Shown in pieces: positions 1 to 6,172 of a stretch of 6,172 nt of DNA (position 1 is its first letter; each line of letters opens with the position of its first letter). Source of the stretch: an uncultured Lysobacteraceae bacterium. GTDB lineage: Bacteria; Pseudomonadota; Gammaproteobacteria; Xanthomonadales; Xanthomonadaceae. Location: the NCBI GenBank assembly GCA_946886995.1, contig CAMPJU010000085.1, forward strand, positions 1-6,172, written 5' to 3'. Made by a program: the position numbers and the translations under genes. The notes beneath the pieces are model-generated. The model worked only from the letters and a program-made list of their open reading frames with translations. It had not been told where the DNA came from and did no database searches.

Positions 1-712
1 GGGCACGGTCGCCGCGGTGGGCAACAACAACCACGGCGTGATCGGCGGCGCCTATGGCGCGAAGGTCGTGCCGGTCCGCGTCCTGGGCCGCGGCGGCGGC
101 TACACCTCCGACATCGTCGACGGCATCGTCTGGGCCTCGGGCGGCAGCGTGTCCGGCGTTCCGGCCAATGCCAACCCGGCCGAGGTCATCAACATGTCGC
201 TGGGTGGCAGCGGTGCCTGCTCGAGCAGCTACCAGAACGCCATCAATTCCGCCGTGTCGCGCGGCACGACGGTCGTGGTGGCCGCGGGCAACAGCAACGC
301 GGATGCCTCCGGGTTCACCCCGGCAAGCTGCGGCAACGTGATCAACGTGGCGGCGAGCAACAAGTCGGGCACCCGGGCCAGCTACTCCAACTACGGCAGC
401 ACGATCGACGTGGCCGCGCCCGGCGGAGACAGCCCGGACTGCACGACGCTGATCGTGTCCACCGGCAACTCCGGCACCAAGGATCCGACCACCGAGAACT
501 ACTCCTGCATGGCGGGCACCTCGATGGCGTCGCCGCACGTGGCGGCCGTCGTGGCGCTGATGCAGTCGGTGGCCAGCACCCCGCTGACCCCTGCCCAGGT
601 CGAGTCGATCCTCAAGGGCACGCTGCGTGCCTTCCCGGGCAGCAACGACAAGCCGATCGGCAACGGGATCGTGGATGCCGCCGCCGCCGTGTCGGCCGCT
701 GCCGCCTACTGA
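1..712 (+). CDS. Secreted S8 (subtilisin-family) serine protease, 5'-truncated
   Basis: This is the C-terminal part of a subtilisin-like endopeptidase; the reading frame is open from base 2 and the true start lies upstream of the window. The first residues (GTVAAVGNNNHGVIG) match the segment that directly follows the catalytic His in S8A proteases, so the catalytic Asp and His are outside the window. The oxyanion-hole Asn lies in AAGNSN (codon at 290-292). The nucleophilic Ser lies in GTSMASPH (codon at 521-523). Four cysteines (in GACSS, PASCGN, PDCTT, YSCMAG) fit two disulfides, as expected for an exported enzyme. The protein ends with GNGIVDAAAAV, the usual last helix of the catalytic domain. 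There is therefore no C-terminal P-domain or PPC domain, which many xanthomonad relatives carry. It probably acts outside the cell on protein substrates; its specificity cannot be read. A strong terminator follows 27 bp after the stop. Confidence 0.93.
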   Translation, partial: GTVAAVGNNNHGVIGGAYGAKVVPVRVLGRGGGYTSDIVDGIVWASGGSVSGVPANANPAEVINMSLGGSGACSSSYQNAINSAVSRGTTVVVAAGNSNADASGFTPASCGNVINVAASNKSGTRASYSNYGSTIDVAAPGGDSPDCTTLIVSTGNSGTKDPTTENYSCMAGTSMASPHVAAVVALMQSVASTPLTPAQVESILKGTLRAFPGSNDKPIGNGIVDAAAAVSAAAAY

Positions 713-739
713 TCCATCCTTCGCGGCACGCTGTACCAG

Positions 740-771
740 GGAACCCCGGCCTCGGCCGGGGTTCCTCTTTT
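740..771 (+). terminator. Intrinsic (Rho-independent) terminator after the S8 protease
   Basis: The arms 740-751 and 754-765 are perfectly complementary over 12 bases (GGAACCCCGGCC against GGCCGGGGTTCC). In practice this gives an 11-bp stem with a 4-nt loop. It is followed at 766-771 by TCTTTT. It sits 27 bp after the protease stop and separates that gene from the receptor downstream. Confidence 0.92.
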
Positions 772-802
772 GCGGCCCGCGGATCCCGTGCCGGAAGCAC
801 CA

Positions 803-831
803 TTCACGACCGTATGGCGTTGTGCTACGGT
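803..831 (+). promoter_or_regulatory. Candidate sigma-70 promoter of the TonB-dependent receptor gene
   Basis: A -35-like TTCACG (803-808) is separated by 17 bp from a -10-like TACGGT (826-831). The -10 is preceded directly by TGC (823-825), that is, an extended -10 TGn. The hexamers match consensus at only 4/6 and 3/6; the exact 17-bp spacing and the TGn element are what make it plausible. Transcription would start near 838 and give a leader of about 120 nt before the chosen ATG at 961. It lies downstream of the terminator at 740-771, which is where a promoter is needed. Confidence 0.4.
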
Positions 832-845
832 CGCGCCACGGTCGC
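807..845. promoter_or_regulatory. Inverted repeat with an extra half-site, candidate operator upstream of the receptor
   Basis: CGACCGTA (807-814) and TACGGTCG (826-833) are perfect 8-bp inverted arms separated by 11 bp. The downstream arm coincides with the candidate -10 element. A further copy, ACGGTCGC (838-845), repeats 827-834 exactly 11 bp further on, about one helical turn. This geometry suits a dimeric transcription factor binding over the promoter. The regulator is not identifiable from the sequence, and GC-rich intergenic DNA can produce such repeats by chance. Confidence 0.35.
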
Positions 846-947
846 ACCCGGCCAGGCTTGCCGCGTCCCCCCACCCCGGCAGGCAGAAGGAACGGGAATG
901 ACCTGTGTCCGGGCACCGTCCGGGCATTCCTGCGCAATGCACATTCT

Positions 948-955
948 GGAGGGGG
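948..955 (+). promoter_or_regulatory. Shine-Dalgarno that decides the receptor start
   Basis: GGAGGGGG lies 5-8 nt before the ATG at 961. It supports that start over the in-frame upstream ATGs at 898 and 937, because a clean signal peptide begins exactly at 961. The ATG at 898 also has a weaker GAAGGA ahead of it, so some ambiguity remains. Confidence 0.75.
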
Positions 956-960
956 ACACC

Positions 961-3603
961 ATGTCGGTCGCAAGGCCCGGTCGCAAACTGCTCGCATCCG
1001 CCGTCGTGGCGGCGTTGGCCTCGTTCTCTGCCGCGTCGCTGCACGCGCAAGAGGCCGCTGCACCCCCTGCGGAGGAAGAAGAGGCGACCACGCTCGCCAC
1101 CATCACCGTCACCGCGCAGAAGCGCGAGGAACAACTCCAGGACGTGCCGATCTCGGTCACCGCGCTGGACTGGCAACTCCTGCAGGACGCCGGCGTCAAG
1201 GACATCAAGGACCTGCAGGTCGTGGTGCCCGGCCTGACGGTCACCAGCACGCAGAACGAGGCGATCACCACCGCGCGCATCCGCGGCATCGGCACCGTGG
1301 GCGACAACGCCGGTCTCGAGTCGTCCGTCGGCGTCGTGATCGACGGCGTCTACCGGCCCCGCAACAGCGTCGGCTTCGGCGACCTGGGCGAGATCGAGCG
1401 CGTCGAAGTGCTGAAGGGTCCGCAGGGCACGGTGTTCGGAAAGAACACCTCCGCCGGCGTGATCAACGTCGTGACCCGCCGTCCGAGCTACATGCAGCGC
1501 GTGGAAGGCGAGCTCACCGTCGGCGACTACAACGCGTTCGGCGTCGCCGGTTCCTACAACGACGCCATTTCCGACAATGCCGCGTTCCGGATCTATGCCG
1601 CCAAGCGCAAGCGCGACGGCTGGATGGACGTGGAAACCGGCGACGGTCCCCGCGACAACACCGAGGACTACGACCAGAACTACCACCTGTTCCGCGGCCA
1701 GCTGCTCGTGGAGCCGAACGACGACGTCGACGTGCTGCTGATCGCCGACTACACCAGCCGCGAGGAGAACTGCTGCACCGCCGTGCAGCTGGTCACCGGC
1801 GGCACCGGGCCGCTGATCGACTTCCTCGGTGGCGGCAACGGCATCGCCATCCCGGCGGATCCGTTCGACCGCACGGCCTACAGCAACCGCGGCACCGAGC
1901 AGGACATCAAGGACGGCGGCATCTCGGCGCAGGTGGACTGGGACACCGACCTGATGGGCGGCGCGACGTTCACCTCGATCACCGCGCACCGCGACTGGGA
2001 GGCGATCGCAGGCCTGGACTTCGACTTCACCACCGCGGACCTGCTGTACCGCAACCCGGAGCGCGACGAATCCCTGACCGGTTTCGACACCTTCAGCCAG
2101 GAATTCCGGCTGACCGGCACCTCCGGTTCCGTGGACTGGATGGTCGGCGCGTTCTACGCGGACGAAAGCCTGGACCGCAACGAGTCCTACCGCATCGGCG
2201 CCGATTACGAGCCGTACCTGTCGACGCTGGTCGGCCAGCTGGTGCTGGGCGCGATCGCCCAGCAGCTCGCGCCGTACGCACCGCTCGGCATCAGCGTGAA
2301 CACTGCCAACCCCGCGCTGTTCCTGTCGCAGGTCAGCGGCCAGCCGTTCGGCACCAACTTCGCGGGCCTGGCCGCGCTCGACCAGCACCGGCAGGAGTCC
2401 AAGAGCCTGGCGTTCTTCACCAACAACACCTGGCATGCCACCGACGCGCTCGACCTGACCCTGGGCCTGCGCTACACGCGCGAGGAAAAGGACCTGCTGT
2501 CGACCTACAGCAATCCCAACGGCAGCATCGGCTGCGGTGCCACGCTCGCGAATCCCGCGGCGCGCGTGGGCGGTGCGCTGGCGCAGCGCATCCAGGGCTG
2601 GCAGTTCCTGCCGCCCGCGGTCCAGGCGGCGCTGATCGGCGCGGCCGCGCCGCAGATCGCCGGTTACATGTGCCTGCCCTGGGCCAACGCCCTGCACAAC
2701 GGGCGGGTGACCGAACAGCAGCGCGACGAGGACGAATGGTCCGGCACGGTAAAGGGTGCGTACCGCTTCAACGAGCACGTGATGGCGTACGCCTCGGGTG
2801 CGCGCGGCTACAAGCCCGGGGGGTTCAACCTGGACCGCGTCCAGTCCAACACCGGCCTGTCCAGCGGTACGGCGGGCATCCTCCCGGTGGCCGACACGTC
2901 CTTCCCGGGCGAGTTCGTCGACAGCTACGAGCTGGGCGCCAAGACCACGTGGGCCGGCGGCAACCTGCTGCTCAACGCCACGTTGTTCCACCAGACCTAC
3001 GACGACTTCCAGCTCAACAGCTTCCTCGGCACCAGCTTCGTGGTGCGCGCGATCCCGGAAGTGGTCTCCAAGGGCGTGGACACCGAGATCCTGTGGCAGC
3101 CGGAGGCGGTGGACGGCCTTATGCTGCAGGGCGGCCTGATGTACGCGGACACGCGTTACGGCGAGGACATCCCGGGCGCCGACTTCGACGAGCCCGCCGG
3201 CCAGCTGTACAAGCTGCCGGGCAACCGGGTGAGCTTCGCCCCGTACTGGTCGGGTTCGCTGTCGGCGACCTACGAGTGGGACGTGGGCAGCAACCTGATC
3301 GGCCGGTTCAACGTGGGCGGCAAGTACATGTCCGACTTCAATACCGGTTCGGACCTGGATGCCGAGAAGCACCAGGACGCCTACACGGTGGTCAATGCGC
3401 GCATCGGCTTCGGCCGCCGCGACAACCGCTGGATGGTGGAGCTGTGGGGCACCAACGTGTTCGACGAGGACTACGTGCAGGTCGGGTTCGACGGGCCGCT
3501 GCAGGCCGTCGGCTCGCCGCAGCCGGGTGATCCGATGAACACGTACAACGCGTTCCTCGGTGCGCCGGCGATGTTCGGCGTCACCTTGCGGGTCGCGTAC
3601 TGA
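961..3603 (+). CDS. TonB-dependent outer-membrane receptor, substrate unknown
   Basis: An 880-residue receptor that takes up a ligand across the outer membrane using energy from the TonB-ExbB-ExbD complex. Residues 1-29 form a signal peptide (basic RPGRK, Ala-rich core, LHA before Q30). After a short acidic PPAEEEE spacer comes a TonB-box candidate, ATITVTAQ (about 46-53). The plug domain covers about 60-175, with VPISVTALD, RIRGIG, VVIDGVYRPR and VEVLKGPQGTVFGKNTSAGVINV. The rest is a 22-strand-type beta barrel ending in Tyr880 (GVTLRVAY), the usual C-terminal aromatic assembly signal. It has a vicinal Cys271-Cys272 pair and single cysteines at 525 and 571. Two Ala/Leu-rich stretches (about 421-445 and 535-570), probably in extracellular loops, interrupt the barrel pattern. 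It resembles the large, mostly uncharacterised proteobacterial (sphingomonad/Caulobacter-like) TBDRs. Iron-siderophore, carbohydrate or other ligands cannot be separated on sequence. There is no neighbouring sigma/anti-sigma pair or transport gene to help. Confidence 0.95.
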   Translation: MSVARPGRKLLASAVVAALASFSAASLHAQEAAAPPAEEEEATTLATITVTAQKREEQLQDVPISVTALDWQLLQDAGVKDIKDLQVVVPGLTVTSTQNEAITTARIRGIGTVGDNAGLESSVGVVIDGVYRPRNSVGFGDLGEIERVEVLKGPQGTVFGKNTSAGVINVVTRRPSYMQRVEGELTVGDYNAFGVAGSYNDAISDNAAFRIYAAKRKRDGWMDVETGDGPRDNTEDYDQNYHLFRGQLLVEPNDDVDVLLIADYTSREENCCTAVQLVTGGTGPLIDFLGGGNGIAIPADPFDRTAYSNRGTEQDIKDGGISAQVDWDTDLMGGATFTSITAHRDWEAIAGLDFDFTTADLLYRNPERDESLTGFDTFSQEFRLTGTSGSVDWMVGAFYADESLDRNESYRIGADYEPYLSTLVGQLVLGAIAQQLAPYAPLGISVNTANPALFLSQVSGQPFGTNFAGLAALDQHRQESKSLAFFTNNTWHATDALDLTLGLRYTREEKDLLSTYSNPNGSIGCGATLANPAARVGGALAQRIQGWQFLPPAVQAALIGAAAPQIAGYMCLPWANALHNGRVTEQQRDEDEWSGTVKGAYRFNEHVMAYASGARGYKPGGFNLDRVQSNTGLSSGTAGILPVADTSFPGEFVDSYELGAKTTWAGGNLLLNATLFHQTYDDFQLNSFLGTSFVVRAIPEVVSKGVDTEILWQPEAVDGLMLQGGLMYADTRYGEDIPGADFDEPAGQLYKLPGNRVSFAPYWSGSLSATYEWDVGSNLIGRFNVGGKYMSDFNTGSDLDAEKHQDAYTVVNARIGFGRRDNRWMVELWGTNVFDEDYVQVGFDGPLQAVGSPQPGDPMNTYNAFLGAPAMFGVTLRVAY

Positions 3604-3607
3604 CCGG

Positions 3608-4117
3608 ATGTCGCATCCCACTGATGCCGAGTTGCACGCCGCCGCCGCCCGCCTGGGCGAGCGGTTGCGTGCGGCGCGGCAGATGCTGGTGACCGCGGAG
3701 AGTTGCACCGGCGGCTGGATCGCCAAGGCCGTCACCGACGTCCCGGGCAGCTCCAGCTGGTTCGATTGCGGAATGGCCGCGTACAGCTACGAGGCCAAGC
3801 AGGCGATGCTGGGGGTCAATCCGTTGACCCTCGAAGTGCACGGCGCCGTGAGCCGCGAGTGCGTGGTGGAGATGGTCTCGGGCGCGCTGGTGCATTCCGG
3901 CGCGACCGTCGCCGTGGCGGTGACCGGCATCGCCGGCCCCACGGGCGGCACGGAGGACAAGCCGGTCGGCACCGTGTGGATCGCGTGGAAGCGGCGGGGC
4001 GGCTATCCGATCGCCGAGAAGTTCGGCTTCGACGGCGACCGCGACGCGGTACGGCGCCAGACCGTCGCGGCGGCGTTGCACGGCCTGGAGGCCGTCGCCA
4101 CCGGCCCCTCCCAGTAG
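3608..4117 (+). CDS. pncC: Nicotinamide-nucleotide amidase PncC (stand-alone CinA C-terminal domain)
   Basis: A 169-residue cytoplasmic enzyme that deamidates NMN to nicotinate mononucleotide plus ammonia, returning NMN (for example from NAD-dependent DNA ligase) to NAD synthesis. The length matches the stand-alone family (about 160-170 residues). The N-terminal MoaB-like domain of full CinA is absent. Seen motifs are the nucleophile motif AESCTGG (Ser32), AYSYEAK with Lys64 as the likely catalytic base, GAVS (79-82), and the signature GIAGPTGG followed by KPVGTV (107-123). The ATG at 3608 is chosen because it gives the normal family N-terminus. It is only 4 bp after the receptor stop and has no clear Shine-Dalgarno, so translation may depend on reinitiation after the receptor. 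A GTG at 3560 would add 16 unconserved residues. In E. coli and xanthomonads pncC also lies just upstream of SOS genes. Confidence 0.93.
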   Translation: MSHPTDAELHAAAARLGERLRAARQMLVTAESCTGGWIAKAVTDVPGSSSWFDCGMAAYSYEAKQAMLGVNPLTLEVHGAVSRECVVEMVSGALVHSGATVAVAVTGIAGPTGGTEDKPVGTVWIAWKRRGGYPIAEKFGFDGDRDAVRRQTVAAALHGLEAVATGPSQ

Positions 4118-4141
4118 GAGCCGCCCGACGGCGAAATGCCG

Positions 4142-4170
4142 TTGACGACCACTGTCGTTAGTAGTATTAC
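4142..4170 (+). promoter_or_regulatory. lexA promoter
   Basis: TTGACG (4142-4147, 5/6 to consensus) and TATTAC (4165-4170, 4/6) are separated by exactly 17 bp. The -10 element lies in the centre of the LexA palindrome, so bound LexA would block RNA polymerase. The expected start point, 6-9 nt after the -10, falls at 4176-4179, at or just before the A of the lexA start codon. A leaderless or near-leaderless transcript is therefore predicted. Confidence 0.8.
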
Positions 4171-4176
4171 TACTAA
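4158..4176. promoter_or_regulatory. LexA operator (SOS box, xanthomonad type)
   Basis: TTAGTAGTATTACTACTAA is a perfect 19-bp palindrome: 9-bp arms around a central T. It contains TTAG-N6-TACTA, the LexA recognition motif reported for Xylella and Xanthomonas. It is strikingly AT-rich in a GC-rich region. It ends two bases before the lexA ATG and covers the promoter -10, which indicates tight autoregulation. Confidence 0.95.
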
Positions 4177-4178
4177 CC

Positions 4179-4880
4179 ATGGACCTGACCGACACCCAGC
4201 GCACGATCCTCGGCCTCATCGCCGATGGCGTGGCCCGCGACGGCATGCCCCCTTCGCAGGCGGAAATCGCGCGGGCGATGGGGTTCTCCGGCGTGCGCGC
4301 TGCGCAGTACCACCTCGAGGCGCTGGAACAGGCGGGGGCCATCCGGCGCCTCCCGGGCAAGGCGCGCGGCATCCGCCTGCTGCTGCCACCCGAAGCCATC
4401 CATGGCGAGGCCGACCTGTTCGCGGCGGGCGCCAACGACGATGCGCCGGCCGGCGCGGTGGCCGCCAACGACAACGCGTTGCGCCTGCCGGTGCTCGGTC
4501 GCGTGGCCGCGGGCGCGCCCATCGGGTCCGGCGCAGGCGTGGTCGCCGACGACTACGTCCTGCTGGACCGCGTGTTCTTCTCGCCGTCGCCCGACTACCT
4601 GCTCAAGGTCAAGGGCGACTCGATGCGCGAGGAGGGGATCTTCGACGGCGACCTGATCGGCGTGCATCGCACCGCGGACGCGCGTTCCGGACAGATCGTC
4701 GTGGCCCGGGTGGACGACGAGATCACGGTGAAGCTGTTGAAGGTCGGCCAGGACCGGATCCGGTTGCTGCCGCGCAATCCCGACTACGCACCCATCGAGG
4801 TCGGGCCGGACCAGGACTTCGCGATCGAGGGGCTGTATTGCGGACTCGTGCGGCCCAACCCGGGACGCGTGGGTCGGTGA
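4179..4880 (+). CDS. lexA: SOS-response repressor LexA (S24 peptidase)
   Basis: A 233-residue transcriptional repressor of DNA-damage genes that cleaves itself when stimulated by RecA filaments. Residues 1-70 are the winged helix-turn-helix ([43 protein letters not shown]). About 71-102 is an Ala/Asp/Asn-rich linker. From about 103 the S24 domain follows: cleavage site Ala111-Gly112 in GRVAAGAP, catalytic Ser148 in [10 protein letters not shown], and Lys185 in DDEITVKLL. The Ser-Lys spacing of 37 residues equals that of E. coli LexA (119/156), so the enzyme looks intact. It is about 31 residues longer than the 202-residue E. coli protein, nearly all in the linker. The recognition helix ([10 protein letters not shown]) differs from the E. 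coli one (SPNAAEEHL), matching the different operator. The ATG is fixed by the conserved MDLTDTQ N-terminus although no Shine-Dalgarno precedes it. It is autoregulated through the palindrome directly upstream. Confidence 0.97.
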   Translation: MDLTDTQRTILGLIADGVARDGMPPSQAEIARAMGFSGVRAAQYHLEALEQAGAIRRLPGKARGIRLLLPPEAIHGEADLFAAGANDDAPAGAVAANDNALRLPVLGRVAAGAPIGSGAGVVADDYVLLDRVFFSPSPDYLLKVKGDSMREEGIFDGDLIGVHRTADARSGQIVVARVDDEITVKLLKVGQDRIRLLPRNPDYAPIEVGPDQDFAIEGLYCGLVRPNPGRVGR

Positions 4881-4892
4881 GCGGCGATGGCG

Positions 4893-4904
4893 CGGGAATT
4901 CCCG
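4893..4904. repeat. 12-bp perfect palindrome just after lexA
   Basis: CGGGAATTCCCG is its own reverse complement and begins 13 bp after the lexA stop, in the gap before recA. Read as RNA it forms only a 4-bp stem with an AAUU loop and has no T-run, so it is not a terminator. It could be a protein-binding site, but nothing else supports that. Confidence 0.4.
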
Positions 4905-5032
4905 ACCGCAAGCAGGGTGGCAAGCCGGCAGCCAGGCGCCGGCGGCAGTCCGTAACGTCCGGGTCGGAGCAGTCTCAACCTGCGCGACCGCCCCACGCTA
5001 GCTTCCACTCCAACGCATCCAGACCAAGAACC

Positions 5033-5037
5033 GAGGA
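5033..5037 (+). promoter_or_regulatory. recA ribosome-binding site
   Basis: GAGGA lies 7 nt before the ATG at 5045 and fixes this start. The same frame is open far upstream through lexA, so the position of the site matters for the start choice. Confidence 0.8.
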
Positions 5038-5044
5038 CCGAGCC

Positions 5045-6080
<1,036 letters not shown>

Positions 6081-6088
<8 letters not shown>

Positions 6089-6172
6089 CGCTGCCCGCGC
6101 CAGTGACAGTGTTGCCAAGAACGTGACGGGGCCGACGCCCGGCCGGGACTCCTCGCGGTCCGTGCGTCGCCC
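6081..6172 (+). CDS. recX: Probable N-terminus of the RecA regulator RecX, cut by the window end
   Basis: An open frame continues from an ATG at 6081 (ATGACTGA, overlapping the recA stop) to the window edge. It encodes [11 protein letters not shown] followed by a Pro/Arg/Ser-rich stretch ending SVRRP. Alternative starts are an ATG at 6075 and a GTG at 6123 in the same frame. None has a well-placed Shine-Dalgarno; GGAG at 6077-6080 abuts the 6081 start. The call rests on context: recX follows recA in most gammaproteobacteria, often overlapping, and RecX proteins of this group tend to begin with an unconserved polar tail. About 30 codons without a stop are weak evidence in GC-rich DNA, and no conserved RecX motif is reached. 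Confidence 0.4.

Larger units (their letters stand above)
4881..5044 (+). other. lexA-recA intergenic region without a LexA box or clear promoter
   Basis: This 164-bp gap holds the 12-bp palindrome at 4893-4904, a weak GCCGGC hairpin (4924-4943, 8-nt loop, no T-run) and the recA ribosome-binding site. I found no TTAG-N6-TACTA or CTGT-N8-ACAG motif on either strand. I also found no pair of sigma-70 hexamers with good spacing. With no terminator visible, recA is likely at least partly read through from the lexA promoter. Confidence 0.5.

Noticed and set aside
706..3735. Very long open frame on the minus strand (about 1000 codons) opposite the receptor gene, with another long open frame of about 970 codons on the plus strand (627-3530)
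   Set aside because: Both are shadows of the strong G/C third-position bias in the receptor gene. Their translations are Arg/Ala/Val-rich with no recognisable domain, and the receptor frame is unambiguous.
4126..4144. Hairpin after pncC (arms 4126-4132 and 4138-4144, one G-T pair)
   Set aside because: It has no T-run and its right arm enters the lexA -35 element. It is a weak structure that does not qualify as a terminator.
4924..4943. GCCGGC repeated with an 8-nt spacer, possible lexA terminator
   Set aside because: The stem is only 6 bp and lacks a T-run, and GCCGGC is expected often in DNA of this composition.
4887..4955. 22-codon open frame between lexA and recA
   Set aside because: It is too short, has no convincing ribosome-binding site and no recognisable sequence, and could arise by chance.
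4136..5044. Upstream extension of the recA frame to about 650 codons
   Set aside because: The extra part overlaps lexA in another frame and encodes Arg/Gly-rich low-complexity sequence. The RBS at 5033-5037 and the standard RecA N-terminus fix the start at 5045.

Overview
The window looks like a chromosomal segment of a high-GC gammaproteobacterium of the family Xanthomonadaceae/Lysobacteraceae (Lysobacter, Luteimonas, Xanthomonas and relatives). Three things point there: the strong G/C preference at third codon positions, the gene order pncC-lexA-recA, and a LexA operator of the TTAG-N6-TACTA type described for Xanthomonas and Xylella rather than the CTGT-N8-ACAG type of E. coli. The genus is an inference.

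Layout, all on the plus strand. (1) Positions 1-712 hold the 3' part of a secreted subtilisin-family (S8) protease, closed by a strong intrinsic terminator at 740-771. (2) A 190-bp regulatory stretch follows, with a candidate promoter overlapped by an 8-bp inverted repeat. It precedes a large TonB-dependent outer-membrane receptor (961-3603) whose substrate cannot be read from sequence. (3) pncC (nicotinamide-nucleotide amidase) starts four bases after the receptor stop. (4) A 61-bp gap carries a near-consensus promoter whose -10 element lies inside a perfect 19-bp LexA palindrome; the palindrome ends two bases before the lexA start codon. (5) lexA (4179-4880), a 164-bp gap without a LexA box, and recA (5045-6088) follow. 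(6) An open frame overlapping the recA stop and running off the window is probably the start of recX.

Functionally, lexA and recA are the two halves of the SOS switch. RecA filaments on single-stranded DNA stimulate LexA self-cleavage, and LexA represses its own promoter through the palindrome at 4158-4176. PncC recycles NMN, a by-product of NAD-dependent DNA ligase, which may explain its frequent position beside recA. The protease and the receptor are envelope or exported functions with no evident link to the SOS genes.

I see no CRISPR array, mobile element, tRNA or rRNA, and no convincing undescribed multi-gene system. The points most worth a second look are the probably leaderless, self-occluding lexA promoter, the long LexA linker, the missing LexA box at recA, the candidate operator upstream of the receptor, and two unusual residues in or beside RecA loop L2.
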